Position numbers and translations under genes: made by a program. The notes under the pieces were generated by a model. The model saw only the letters and a program-made list of their open reading frames with translations, was not told where the DNA came from and searched no databases. A stretch of DNA of 64,000 bases from Bacteroidota bacterium (GTDB taxonomy: Bacteria > Bacteroidota > Bacteroidia > Flavobacteriales > Schleiferiaceae), in NCBI GenBank assembly GCA_024742495.1, contig JANSYJ010000005.1, positions 124,001 through 188,000 on the forward strand, in the 5' to 3' direction. Below, piece after piece: positions 40,768 through 50,799 of this stretch. Each line of letters opens with the position of its first letter. Positions within the stretch are counted from its first letter, which is position 1.

Positions 40768-41458
40768 GAGGCTCGGGTTTTAATTGCCCTAAGAATTTTT
40801 GGAGGTATTCATCCAAGGCTTTTCGCTTATACTGCATAATATAGCGCGGATGCTCCAAAGGAATTAAGCTTTCGAAGAGCTTTGCTTCTTTATTGAGTTT
40901 TGTGAGGTATTTCATGTTTTTACCGGTACCCCAAACTACCGCGCTTTTGGGATTTCCGCAGAGCTCGATTTGGCATCTAAGCTGCTCAATCATAAAATCT
41001 TTAACCGCCAGAAATAGCGCCTCTTCATCGTAATAGTTCCAATTTATCCAATTGCCTTTCTCATTAAAATGCAGGAAGCCCAAGGGACAAGCAGCGCCTA
41101 TAAACCAGTCTTGGTAAAATAGATCTGGACCGCCATAAGCTTCGATCATCTTGTACACAAACTCCGATGAAGTTTCACGTGTTTCAATGCTGGTGCTAAT
41201 TTCGCAGGCATCGCGTAAGGAAGGACTATCGGTAAATGGAATTCCAGTTTGACCTGCTCCTAAGCGGCCGGGGTTTATACCGAGAATTAAGCCACGAGGA
41301 CGAGTGTCGGAATAATACTTTCCGTAAAATTCATGAAGTAAACGATCAACCTCCGCTTCTTGGTTTTGATAGGGGTTCATCACCCGTACCTTAGCCGGAA
41401 GCTTATTTTCATCTAAACTAAGCTGACCGTAAAATTTAAGAATTTGATCTTTAAGCAT
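40760..41458 (-). CDS. SMUG2-type uracil-DNA glycosylase family protein
   Basis: RGLILGINPGRLGAGQTGIPFTDSPSLRDACEI; AVVWGTGKNMKYL...LEHPRYIMQYKR. Confidence 0.8.
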   Translation of the reverse strand: MLKDQILKFYGQLSLDENKLPAKVRVMNPYQNQEAEVDRLLHEFYGKYYSDTRPRGLILGINPGRLGAGQTGIPFTDSPSLRDACEISTSIETRETSSEFVYKMIEAYGGPDLFYQDWFIGAACPLGFLHFNEKGNWINWNYYDEEALFLAVKDFMIEQLRCQIELCGNPKSAVVWGTGKNMKYLTKLNKEAKLFESLIPLEHPRYIMQYKRKALDEYLQKFLGQLKPEPRD

Positions 41459-41459
41459 C

Positions 41460-43259
41460 TTAATTTTTTAAGACTCTTAAACTGGCGCCATCTTCAGACT
41501 TTAAAAAGTAATAGCCTTTGGCGTATACACTTAGATCTATGTGATCGCGATTTTTAAAGCTTCCTAAATACTGACCTTGGGAATTATAGAGTTTAAAACT
41601 GCTTTTAGTTGAAAGGGAGAGCGGCCCTGAGGTAGGATTGGGATAAGCTTGCAATGCTTCCCATTGCTCTTCATTAAGGCTTAAGCCTGATCCGATCTGA
41701 TAAATGGTCAAAGTCCCGCTAACCCCGTTGGATACTAGCAGCAGTGGCAATCCGCTCGGACTATCGCTTGCCTTAATATAGCTCATAAACTCGGGGCCAA
41801 GATCGCCCGCGGCGCTATCGCTAGCCGCAACGGAAAAATCCCGATCCAATAGATAGGAGTCAAAAACAGGCGCCGCAGGATTGTCAATATTGTAAATCAT
41901 AATGCCGCCCATCTGCTCCAAAGCAATAAAAGCATAATTACTTCCACCATAAGTACCCGTGCAAATGGCCTTAGGCTCGGCTCCCTTTTCGGGGCTGCTT
42001 ATTTTAAAACTATTGTTAGAAGTAGCACTGGAATTAAAGTTCATGGCTTCCAAACTACTTAGGGTTTGTTCAAATTCATCGCCACTATCCCAAATTAATT
42101 GTCCGCTGGTATTCCATATACTAAAGCTTCGGCTGCCAAAGGTGAAAAGCGAATCGTAGATAAAGGGATTGTTATAATTACCAATGCCGGTGTTTATTCG
42201 TAAACGGCCCAATACCGTATCATTTTGTAGGGTACTCGGACTGTTAAACACAATCGGGTTGAGGTTTACATTGTTGATGCGTTCATTATCGGTAAAGGCA
42301 CTGTAATTCCTGCTTTCCCCTTCATTGGCACTGAGGATATAGGAGCCACTCGCATCGCTATGATAGCTAATAGCTTTTGGCTGATAAAGTCCGAATAAAT
42401 TAAAATGATTTTCAATCTTAATGCTACTACTTTGATCAGAGGCATCTAAGCCCATACCTGGAAGATTGTAATCCTTATAGCCCAGTCCAACTACCGTATC
42501 TAAACTGGCAGTTTGAAGGTCAATTATCGCGAGGGCATTATTTTCCTGTAGGCTCACATATACCTTATTTCCAGCATCATTAAAGGCCAGGTGCTCTGGT
42601 TCAACATCCTCGGAAAAGCTGGCATTACCATTGTCGCCTAAAATTAAAACCTTGGGATCAAAGGGGAGGGTATCATAGCGGGCGAAGCTTACGGTTTGCA
42701 CATCAGCCTGACTAAGATTATCTGCTCTGCCGCTACTAAAGTTAATTATGGATACTGTTCCCGCTGGGTCAATGGAATAATCATCGGAAGGAATGCCTTC
42801 ATTGGCAACTACCAAATGTTGTAAGCTGGGACTAAAACTGAGCATTTTCGGTTTTGGACCAACCACCAATTGGTTAATGTATGTTCCATTGGTGTCGAAG
42901 AAGAGAACTTTACCATCCGATTGGGCAAAGCTTGCCTGAACGGCTACGGCTACATTGTTGCCTTGCACGGCAATGGAGTTTACACGATCGCCATAGGCAC
43001 TAAGATCAATACTTGCTATAGGGCCGGCTTTACTTAAATCGGCAATTCTTAGGATGTCAAATTGAGCTTGGGCCGCGTTGGATGAAAAAAGTCTTTTTGA
43101 TAATGGATCGAATGCATGATGTTCTGCTCCACCTTGATTAAAGTTACCGCTGTGAAAGCGATAAATCTTATATATCGGAAGGCCTTGCGCTTGAGCTAAA
43201 GTGCTACAAAGAAGAAGGAAAGCGAATAATTGAAAACGACGCATGGATTTTTTTTTCAA
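41460..43259 (-). CDS. Choice-of-anchor I-like beta-propeller protein with T9SS sorting domain
   Basis: SYILSANEGESRNYSAFTDNERINNVNL, PKAICTGTYGGSNYAFIALEQMGGIMIYNIDNPAAPVF; C-term LQAYPNPTSGPLSLSTKSSFKLYNSQGQYLG. Confidence 0.85.
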   Translation of the reverse strand: MKKKSMRRFQLFAFLLLCSTLAQAQGLPIYKIYRFHSGNFNQGGAEHHAFDPLSKRLFSSNAAQAQFDILRIADLSKAGPIASIDLSAYGDRVNSIAVQGNNVAVAVQASFAQSDGKVLFFDTNGTYINQLVVGPKPKMLSFSPSLQHLVVANEGIPSDDYSIDPAGTVSIINFSSGRADNLSQADVQTVSFARYDTLPFDPKVLILGDNGNASFSEDVEPEHLAFNDAGNKVYVSLQENNALAIIDLQTASLDTVVGLGYKDYNLPGMGLDASDQSSSIKIENHFNLFGLYQPKAISYHSDASGSYILSANEGESRNYSAFTDNERINNVNLNPIVFNSPSTLQNDTVLGRLRINTGIGNYNNPFIYDSLFTFGSRSFSIWNTSGQLIWDSGDEFEQTLSSLEAMNFNSSATSNNSFKISSPEKGAEPKAICTGTYGGSNYAFIALEQMGGIMIYNIDNPAAPVFDSYLLDRDFSVAASDSAAGDLGPEFMSYIKASDSPSGLPLLLVSNGVSGTLTIYQIGSGLSLNEEQWEALQAYPNPTSGPLSLSTKSSFKLYNSQGQYLGSFKNRDHIDLSVYAKGYYFLKSEDGASLRVLKN

Positions 43260-43361
43260 AGAACGGAATTATATGGCTATAGTTAGAATCGATAAACCTT
43301 AAAGGCCCTCCCTTAGTTATTTAGAGAGTTTTAGTAGAATAAGATTGGAAAATGATAAGGA

Positions 43362-43380
43362 GGGCTATTCTGAATAGCCC
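43362..43380. repeat. Perfect 9-bp inverted repeat (hairpin)
   Basis: GGGCTATTC-T-GAATAGCCC. Confidence 0.9.
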
Positions 43381-43394
43381 ATGTTGGTTGGTTG

Positions 43395-43441
43395 ATGAGG
43401 TCCTGACTGCCCTAATAAGGGAGTCAGGATTTCTCATTTTT
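43395..43441. terminator. Long hairpin downstream of hemL; T-run lies on plus-strand side
   Basis: ATGAG-g-TCCTGACT-g-CCCT-AATA-AGGG-AGTCAGGA-ttt-CTCAT then TTTT; 17 paired positions. Confidence 0.6.
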
Positions 43442-44726
43442 AGAGCTTATCAATACTGCGTTTTGCCGCTTCTAAGGTTTTTGAAATATCGTCTTCTGAA
43501 AGGGCAGCATTTAAGAACCAACTCTCATAAGCGCTAGGCGGAAGGTAAACCCCTTCTCTAAGCATATTGTGGAAGAAATCCTTAAAGTGTTGATTGTCGC
43601 CCAGCTTAGCACTGTCAAAATCGCGCACTGCTTGATCAGTAAAGTGCAAGCTTATCATGGAGCCAATGCGATTGATTTGATAGGGCATCCCTTTGGTTTT
43701 TAGAAGATCATGCAGTCCATTTTCTATTTGCATGCATCGTGATGCCATTTGCTCGTAAACGGAGGGCTCATCTCTTAAATGCTTAAGAAGGGTATATCCC
43801 GCAGTCATGGCAATGGGATTTCCCGAAAGGGTGCCTGCCTGATAAACCGGTCCATTGGGCGCTACATATTCCATAATATCCGCTCTACCGCCATAGGCGC
43901 CAACGGGCAGGCCAGCACCGATAACCTTACCGTAGGTGATAAGATCTGCTTCAATCCCAAAGGTGCCTTGTACACCGCCAAAACCCAAGCGGAAGCCAGT
44001 CATCACTTCATCAAAGATTAAAATGATATTATGATCATCACATAGTTTGCGAAGGCCCTCTAAAAATCCTTTTTCGGGAAGAATACATCCCATATTTCCT
44101 GGCACCGGCTCTATTATTATGGCAGCGATGTCTTCTGGATGCTGAGCCACCAAGGCTTGTAGGCCTTCCAAATCATTGTATTCGGCAAGCAGCGTGTCTT
44201 TTGCGGTGCCCGGTGTAACTCCTGGACTACTCGGATGACCAAGCGTTACCGCGCCACTGCCCGCTTTAATTAAAAAGCTATCGCCATGTCCATGATAATT
44301 CCCTGCGAATTTCACAAACTTGTTTCTGCCGCTAAAGCCGCGCGCTAATCGAACCGCACTCATAGTGGCCTCGGTCCCGGAATTAACCATGCGAATTCGC
44401 TCAACGTTGGGAATTTCTTGAACGATTAATCGCGCCAATTCAATCTCCATTTCTGTTGGTGCGCCAAAGGAGGTCGATTTTTCCGCGGCTTTTTGCACTG
44501 CTTCAATAACCGGTTCCCAAGCGTGTCCCATGATCATCGGTCCCCAAGAAGCGATGTAGTCGATATAGGCATTGCCATCCGCATCATAGAGGTAGGCGCC
44601 TTTGGCGCGCTCCATAAATATAGGATCTCCACCAACCGATTTAAAAGCACGAACGGGTGAGTTTACGCCTCCTGGAATGTACTTAGAGGCTTCGGCGAAA
44701 AGCTGTTTGCTATTGGCTGTGCTCAT
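43440..44726 (-). CDS. hemL: Glutamate-1-semialdehyde 2,1-aminomutase
   Basis: [63 protein letters not shown]. Confidence 0.97.
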   Translation of the reverse strand: MSTANSKQLFAEASKYIPGGVNSPVRAFKSVGGDPIFMERAKGAYLYDADGNAYIDYIASWGPMIMGHAWEPVIEAVQKAAEKSTSFGAPTEMEIELARLIVQEIPNVERIRMVNSGTEATMSAVRLARGFSGRNKFVKFAGNYHGHGDSFLIKAGSGAVTLGHPSSPGVTPGTAKDTLLAEYNDLEGLQALVAQHPEDIAAIIIEPVPGNMGCILPEKGFLEGLRKLCDDHNIILIFDEVMTGFRLGFGGVQGTFGIEADLITYGKVIGAGLPVGAYGGRADIMEYVAPNGPVYQAGTLSGNPIAMTAGYTLLKHLRDEPSVYEQMASRCMQIENGLHDLLKTKGMPYQINRIGSMISLHFTDQAVRDFDSAKLGDNQHFKDFFHNMLREGVYLPPSAYESWFLNAALSEDDISKTLEAAKRSIDKL

Positions 44727-44796
44727 GAAAATATATTAAAGGTCTTATGGTCAGAATTGAAACTAATTTCAATCCTGAGCTTTCGACAATTTGGAT

Positions 44797-45786
44797 TTAG
44801 TTTTCCTTAAGGTAGTTGATGATATCCTTAACAAAATAGGTAGCGATTAAATCGGCGCCAGCCCTTTTAATGGCAGTTAAGGATTCTACCATCGCTTCGG
44901 TTTCATTTAACCAGCCATTGGCTGCTGCGGCCTTTATCATCGCATACTCGCCACTTACGTGATAAGCGCTAACAGGTACGGTGCTGATATCCTTGCTTTG
45001 GCGGATGATATCCAGATAAGCCATAGCGGGTTTCACCATCACCATATCGGCTCCTTCCTGCAAGTCTAATAAAACCTCCCTTTGTGCTTCCATGGCGTTT
45101 GCGGGATTCATCTGATAAGTTTTTTTATCCTTTGGGACATTTATCATATCCACTGGTGCAGAATCTAATGCATCCCGAAAAGGACCGTAAAAGCAAGAGG
45201 CATATTTAGCGCTGTAGCTCATAATGCCTACGTCCTCAAAACCGGCGGTGTCGAGGGCAATTCGCATGGCCTCAATACGTCCATCCATCATGTCGCTGGG
45301 AGCTACAAAATCGGCTCCGGCTTGGGCATGACTGATTGCCATTTCGGCTAATGCCCCTACCGACTCATCATTAATTATTTTACCATCTTCAACTATTCCA
45401 TCGTGACCCATACTGGAAAAAGGATCTAGGGCCACATCGGTCATTAAAAGGAGGTTTGGCACCGTTTCTTTAATCATGCGAATAGCGCGCTGCATCAATC
45501 CATCGGGATTTAGCGCCTCGGTACCATCATTATCTTTAAGCTCATCTGCCACTTTTACAAATAGAAGTAGGGCAGTACAGCCAATACTTTGTAGTTCTAA
45601 GACCTCCTCTTTTAAAAGGTCAAGACTATATCTATAATAACCAGGCATAGAACTTATCTCACTTTTCACCTTTTTACCTTCAACAGCAAATAAGGGGGCA
45701 ATGAAATCACTGGCATGCAATCGGGTTTCTTGGGCAATTCCCCGAATAGCGGCATTTTGTCTTAAACGTCTGGGTCTTTGTAACAT
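44797..45786 (-). CDS. hemB: Porphobilinogen synthase
   Basis: RPRRLRQNAAIRGIAQETRL; VAPSDMMDGRI; GADMVMVKPAMAYLDIIR. Confidence 0.97.
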   Translation of the reverse strand: MLQRPRRLRQNAAIRGIAQETRLHASDFIAPLFAVEGKKVKSEISSMPGYYRYSLDLLKEEVLELQSIGCTALLLFVKVADELKDNDGTEALNPDGLMQRAIRMIKETVPNLLLMTDVALDPFSSMGHDGIVEDGKIINDESVGALAEMAISHAQAGADFVAPSDMMDGRIEAMRIALDTAGFEDVGIMSYSAKYASCFYGPFRDALDSAPVDMINVPKDKKTYQMNPANAMEAQREVLLDLQEGADMVMVKPAMAYLDIIRQSKDISTVPVSAYHVSGEYAMIKAAAANGWLNETEAMVESLTAIKRAGADLIATYFVKDIINYLKEN

Positions 45787-45790
45787 AAAT

Positions 45791-46705
45791 TTAGTTTAAC
45801 CAGTTTTTAGGCTCTTTTAGCACGGCAATCAGCTCAGCTTCAGGACTACCTTCTTCGACCTGAACATTATAGTCCCAACGCACTCTTGGTGGTAGGCTCA
45901 TTAAGATACTTTCCGTTCTGCCATTGGTGCGTAGGCCAAAGAGGGTTCCTCTATCGTGAACGAGATTAAATTCTACATAACGACCTCGGCGCAACTCCTG
46001 CCAATAACGCTGATCATCAGTGTAGGACTGATCTTTACGCTTTGCCACAATGGGTAAATAGGAGGGGAGAAAGCTTTTCCCCATGTCGGTAGTAAAGTTG
46101 TACCAGTCTTCTAAGCTATGGTTTTCATTCGCTTTGCAATAATCGAAAAAGGTACCTCCAATCCCGCGACCTTCATCGCGATGATGGTTTCGAAAATAAT
46201 CGTCACAAGCTTTTTTAAAGCGGGGGTATAAAGCACTGTCATGCTTATCCGCCGCCTTTTTTTGCTCCGCATGAAAATGAATGGCATCCTCTTCAAAGAG
46301 GTAATAAGGGGTTAAATCACTACCACCACCAAACCAAGCGTCGATAATAGTATCATTCTTATCATACATCTCAAAAAAGCGGAAATTGGCGTGGGTAGTA
46401 GGGGCCATGGGATTTTCGGGATGGATCACCAAAGAGATGCCACAAGCGAAAAACTTCGAGCCTTCCGTTTTCATGTTTTTCTTCAGGGCTTCGGGCATTT
46501 CGCCATGCACTATTGAAGTACTTACGCCGGCTTTTTCAAAAACTTTCCCATTACTCAACACGCGCGAACGGCCACCACCACCGCCCGGTCTATCCCACAA
46601 ATCTTCTTGAAATGTTGCTAGGCCATCTAGCTCTTCAATTGCCTGACAAATTTCATCTTGCAGGCCGCGGATAAAATCAACAAAGCGATCTTTTAAATCA
46701 GCCAT
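45791..46705 (-). CDS. hemF: Oxygen-dependent coproporphyrinogen III oxidase
   Basis: [69 protein letters not shown]. Confidence 0.97.
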   Translation of the reverse strand: MADLKDRFVDFIRGLQDEICQAIEELDGLATFQEDLWDRPGGGGGRSRVLSNGKVFEKAGVSTSIVHGEMPEALKKNMKTEGSKFFACGISLVIHPENPMAPTTHANFRFFEMYDKNDTIIDAWFGGGSDLTPYYLFEEDAIHFHAEQKKAADKHDSALYPRFKKACDDYFRNHHRDEGRGIGGTFFDYCKANENHSLEDWYNFTTDMGKSFLPSYLPIVAKRKDQSYTDDQRYWQELRRGRYVEFNLVHDRGTLFGLRTNGRTESILMSLPPRVRWDYNVQVEEGSPEAELIAVLKEPKNWLN

Positions 46706-47726
46706 AGTTTTTCACGGTATTCACAAAGGCTTTGGCATGATCAACCGGAATGTTTGGCAAAATACCATGACCTAAATTGGCGATGTATTTGTAGCTGCCA
46801 AAGTCATCAATCATTTGCTTAGTTAACCTTTCAATTTCGGGAATCGGGGAGAGCAAGCGAGCGGGGTCGAAGTTTCCTTGTAAGGTGATGTTAAATCGTG
46901 TAAACTCGCGTGCCATTTGTGGGCTAATAGTCCAATCTACTCCCAAGGCATTCACAGGCATAGCACTCATCTCCTCCAGGGCAAACCAACAACCTTTGGC
47001 AAAAGCTATTACTGGCGTATGTTCCTGTAAGGCTTCTGCAATTTGTTGGATGTAAGGCAGGGAAAAGCTGCGGTAGTCTTGGGGAGATAATAATCCGCCC
47101 CAGCTATCAAATATTTGCACCGCATGTACCCCTCGCTCTTGCTTATGACGCAAATAAGCAATGGTTACATCGGTTATTTTTTGCAATAATTTATGGGCCG
47201 CTTCGGGGTGAGAAAAACAAAATTCCTTGGCCTTGTCGAATGTCTTACTACCCTGACCTTCTACCATATAGCAGAGAATGGTCCAAGGCGAGCCTGCGAA
47301 ACCAATTAAAGGAACTTCATTTTCAAGCGCTTCAAGGGTTAAGTCGATGGCCGAATAAACATAATGTAAGCGGTCTTTAACATCAATATCAGGCAGGGCA
47401 TCTACTTGTTCTGGGCTGCGTATTGGTTTTGGAAGGTAAGGGCCCTTGCCAGGAATCATCTGCACCTCTACATCCAATGCCTGGGGAATTACTAGGATAT
47501 CACTAAATAAAATTGCGGCATCTGGTCCAACCTGATGGATTGGCATTACCGTGATCTCCGTGGCGAGTTCGGGGTTTTCGGCACGCTCGAAAAAGCTGTA
47601 CTTCGCCTTTAACTTCATAAAGTCGGGAAGGTAGCGTCCGGCTTGACGCATCATCCAAACGGGTGGACGTTCCACTTTTTCTCCATTTAGAGCTTTGAGG
47701 AAGAGGTCGTTTTTAGGTTGAGTCAT
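46698..47726 (-). CDS. hemE: Uroporphyrinogen decarboxylase
   Basis: [47 protein letters not shown]. Confidence 0.97.
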   Translation of the reverse strand: MTQPKNDLFLKALNGEKVERPPVWMMRQAGRYLPDFMKLKAKYSFFERAENPELATEITVMPIHQVGPDAAILFSDILVIPQALDVEVQMIPGKGPYLPKPIRSPEQVDALPDIDVKDRLHYVYSAIDLTLEALENEVPLIGFAGSPWTILCYMVEGQGSKTFDKAKEFCFSHPEAAHKLLQKITDVTIAYLRHKQERGVHAVQIFDSWGGLLSPQDYRSFSLPYIQQIAEALQEHTPVIAFAKGCWFALEEMSAMPVNALGVDWTISPQMAREFTRFNITLQGNFDPARLLSPIPEIERLTKQMIDDFGSYKYIANLGHGILPNIPVDHAKAFVNTVKNYG

Positions 47727-48457
47727 GTATTCGGGTTTGGGCTTTCGCCAAAAAATTCGATTACTTTATTTACCACGCCCTGAAGGGTCGGGTCGTCTGC
47801 GCAAATCCTCGGGTTATCGCATCTCAAGCGAACGGCTTCGGCGGTAGTGGCCCCAATGCAAATTACGGGAATTGTAGAGGAAACTTTGTTTTTCTTAAAA
47901 AAGCTAAAGGCAGCAGTTGGACTAAGGAATATTAAACCTTTGATATCTTCCGTAGCCACGGTTTCATGCACTAATTCCGTTTCGTAAACTACTTCTAAGT
48001 GGACACGGATATTTTTGCTTTCCAGGTATTCGGGTAAATCATCCAAGGCTTTGTTACCACAGAAAAAGTCAATGGATTTAACGTCTGGATTACGGGCAAT
48101 TATTTGCGCCAGCTTAAGAGCGTTTTCGGCACGGACATTTGATTTTACCCCAAGCTCTGCTAGCATTTCGGTTGCTTTTATGCCTACTGTGAAAGTTTTC
48201 TTTTCCGGTATGCTGATCTTGGGATCCGAATCAAGTAGGGCTTTTAAGCTACGCACCGCATTCTTACTGGTGAAAACGCGAGCGGAACTTTCCGAGTGCA
48301 TCAGGCAGTCGCGAAATTTAGCGGCATCAAAAGTATTTTCAACTTTAATAAAGTCTTTGGAGCGTAATTCTAGACCAGCATTTTTTATCTGTTCTTCCAT
48401 TTCGGAAGGGAGAACTCGCGTTGAAAATAGTAAGGGAGGATTTGTGTCGCTAGTCAT
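47723..48457 (-). CDS. hemD: Uroporphyrinogen-III synthase
   Basis: [41 protein letters not shown]; position between hemE and hemC. Confidence 0.88.
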   Translation of the reverse strand: MTSDTNPPLLFSTRVLPSEMEEQIKNAGLELRSKDFIKVENTFDAAKFRDCLMHSESSARVFTSKNAVRSLKALLDSDPKISIPEKKTFTVGIKATEMLAELGVKSNVRAENALKLAQIIARNPDVKSIDFFCGNKALDDLPEYLESKNIRVHLEVVYETELVHETVATEDIKGLIFLSPTAAFSFFKKNKVSSTIPVICIGATTAEAVRLRCDNPRICADDPTLQGVVNKVIEFFGESPNPNT

Positions 48458-49358
48458 TTTTAATCTTATCCATGATCGCCTTGGCTCCTTGATTTAGTGC
48501 TTCATTAGCTAGGTTTATTCCTAGTTCTGAAGCAGCTTCCAAAGGTACCGTATTTTCAAGGATCACCTTGTTTGAACCATCTAAGCTAAAAACCCCTGCG
48601 CGCAAGGAAAGTTTAGAATCAACTTGCACGGCATGAGCGCCCACCGGTGCGGAGCAGCCCCCTTCCACTTGCTTTAAAAAATTGCGTTCAACTTGGGCCT
48701 GCAATGCAGTCGCTTCATGATTTATGGCTGCGAGGATAGCTTTGCTCTTAGCATCGTCCACTCGGCAAGTAATGCCAATTATGCCTTGCGCCGGAGCGGG
48801 TATCATCCAATCTAATTCAAGGTAATGCTGCGGTAAGAGGCCTAGGCGCTCCAGGCCTGCTTTGGCGAAAATTGCTCCATCCCAATTGCCATCCCTAAGT
48901 TTAGCTAAACGGGTTTGCACATTACCCCTTAAGTTGGGATTGCTATGATTTGGATAACGACTTTTCCATTGCGCAATACGGCGAATGCTACCCGTGGCAA
49001 TTTGCGCTTCTTCTTTTTCTAAAAAGCTAGTATCCCCTTTATGGACAAGAATATCATTTACGGCCCCTCGTTCTAAAACAGCAGCCATTACAATGCCATT
49101 TGGAGCCTGTGTAGGATAGTCTTTTAGCGAGTGTACGGCAATGTCAACCTCTTCCTCAAGGAGGGCATCGTCTAGGATTTTAGTGAAAACTCCAGTGCTG
49201 CCAAATTGATGCAATGGTGTTTTTAGATCGATATCCCCAGATGATTTTAAGGGAACTAATTCTGTTTCCAGGCCTTGATCATTTAAGAGGGAGGCTACTC
49301 GTTTTGCCTGCCAAAGTGCCAAGGCCGAATCTCTCGTGCCTATCCTTAATTTAGTCAT
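48450..49358 (-). CDS. hemC: Hydroxymethylbilane synthase
   Basis: LRIGTRDSALALWQAKRVA; IAVHSLKDYPT; AKAGLERLGL; PAPAQGIIGI. Confidence 0.97.
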   Translation of the reverse strand: MTKLRIGTRDSALALWQAKRVASLLNDQGLETELVPLKSSGDIDLKTPLHQFGSTGVFTKILDDALLEEEVDIAVHSLKDYPTQAPNGIVMAAVLERGAVNDILVHKGDTSFLEKEEAQIATGSIRRIAQWKSRYPNHSNPNLRGNVQTRLAKLRDGNWDGAIFAKAGLERLGLLPQHYLELDWMIPAPAQGIIGITCRVDDAKSKAILAAINHEATALQAQVERNFLKQVEGGCSAPVGAHAVQVDSKLSLRAGVFSLDGSNKVILENTVPLEAASELGINLANEALNQGAKAIMDKIKND

Positions 49359-49361
49359 CTT

Positions 49362-50600
49362 TTAGAGCTCAAAGATGTGATGTATAGTACGAAGGTCGCC
49401 ATTGAGATCGGCGCCATTTTTTAGTTTTCGGGCAAATTGTCCGGTAATACGATTTAGCATTTGGCTCGCAAAATACTCCGCTTGATCCACGGGCATTTCA
49501 GGGAATTTCTTTTGGAGGGTTTTAAGCTCCTTTTCCTTCCAGCTATCCATTTTGCTGCGCATTGCTTGTAAGGTAGGTGCCACGCGGCGGGTTTCCAGCC
49601 AATCGTAAAATTCGCCAATCTTTTGGTCGATAATTGTTTCGGCTAAAGGTATTTGGGATTGCCGGTTGCGAATGCTTTCTTCCGCTACTTCGGAGAGGTG
49701 ATCTACATCAATAACCGTATAGTGAGGATCGGCATAGAGCTCAGTTGCCACATTGCGAGGCATGCTGAGGTCCAGTAAAAGTCGGCTTTTGGTTTCTTTA
49801 AAGTCTTCGAGCTTAACAGTTGCTTCGGCAGCACCAGTGGCCACTATAATTATATCCGCCTTATTTAAACCTTCTTTAAGGTGATCGAGATCCAAATGCT
49901 TCACGCCAAAGCGATCGGCTAAGCGCATGGCCTTTTCCTCGGTGCGATTGATTAAAGTGATATCACTTATCCCGGTTTGATTTACGAGGTTTTCGCAGGT
50001 GGTGCGCCCCATTTTACCAATACCGTAGAGTAATACGCTGGGATTAGATTTGGTTTTCAGGTACTGCTTAACCTGCAGCACCGCTGCAAAAGCCACCGAG
50101 GCAGCGCCGGTACTTAATTCCGTTTCGTTTTTAACACGCTTACTACATTGAACTGAAATGTTTATCAAGCGATCTAAAAAGGAATTGTGCATTGCCAGTT
50201 CCTTAGATCTTTGATAAGCCTTCTTTACCTGACCGATGATTTCAAAATCACCAAGAATCTTAGATTCTAATCCAGAGCTCACCCGAAACAAGTGTTCTAT
50301 GGCAGCGCGATTTTGTAAAACGTTTTGATAGGGCTCAAAAGCCTCCTTGCTGTTCCCAGTAAATTCGCAGAAAAGCTGAATTAAATTTCGCGGGCAATTT
50401 GCAAAGGCATAGAGTTCGGTTCGATTACATGTGGAGAGAACCAATATTCCATCGCCTTCTTCATTGCGGTATTTTTGCACCAATTGATTGGCTTGCTCAT
50501 CACTAAGAGAGAAGCGCTCCCTAACGGAGACATCTGCTTTTTGGTGATCTATTCCTACCAAAAAGAAATTGGCAAAACGGCTAACTTCGAATTCCTTCAT
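49362..50600 (-). CDS. hemA: Glutamyl-tRNA reductase
   Basis: GIDHQKADVSVRERFSLSDEQA; LSTCNRTELYAF; LLYGIGKMGRTTCENL; start set to MKEFEVSRF. Confidence 0.95.
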   Translation of the reverse strand: MKEFEVSRFANFFLVGIDHQKADVSVRERFSLSDEQANQLVQKYRNEEGDGILVLSTCNRTELYAFANCPRNLIQLFCEFTGNSKEAFEPYQNVLQNRAAIEHLFRVSSGLESKILGDFEIIGQVKKAYQRSKELAMHNSFLDRLINISVQCSKRVKNETELSTGAASVAFAAVLQVKQYLKTKSNPSVLLYGIGKMGRTTCENLVNQTGISDITLINRTEEKAMRLADRFGVKHLDLDHLKEGLNKADIIIVATGAAEATVKLEDFKETKSRLLLDLSMPRNVATELYADPHYTVIDVDHLSEVAEESIRNRQSQIPLAETIIDQKIGEFYDWLETRRVAPTLQAMRSKMDSWKEKELKTLQKKFPEMPVDQAEYFASQMLNRITGQFARKLKNGADLNGDLRTIHHIFEL

Positions 50601-50610
50601 ATTGCGATCG

Positions 50611-50618
50611 CAAAAGTA
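50611..50618 (-). promoter_or_regulatory. -7 element (TACTTTTG on minus) for hemA operon
   Basis: CAAAAGTA on plus strand 11 nt upstream of hemA ATG; abuts palindrome GCGATCGC (50604-50611). Confidence 0.5.
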
Positions 50619-50787
50619 TCCCATTCAGCGCCGGTAATTTTACCTTGATTGGTATGAAAAATAACCCAAAAGGTAGTAAGACGCTTATTTAGAACCATTC
50701 TTTGTAAATTGCTGTATTCTTGCATTACCATTGCGCTTGCAAGGATAAAATAAACGAGGAATATGGTACTATGATATTTATCATGTC

Positions 50788-50795
50788 TAATTTTG
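50788..50795 (+). promoter_or_regulatory. -7 element TAATTTTG for AraC regulator
   Basis: TAATTTTG ends only 4 nt before ATG at 50800. Confidence 0.5.
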
Positions 50796-50799
50796 CCCC

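Noticed and set aside
43352-43537. 61-aa plus-strand ORF spanning the hemL 3' hairpins
   Set aside because: Its sequence is built mostly from the hairpin arms and antisense hemL; better explained as non-coding structure
48015-48497. 160-aa plus-strand ORF antisense to hemD/hemC
   Set aside because: Shadow ORF; Ser/Arg-rich composition, no recognisable domain, opposing frame encodes conserved heme enzymes
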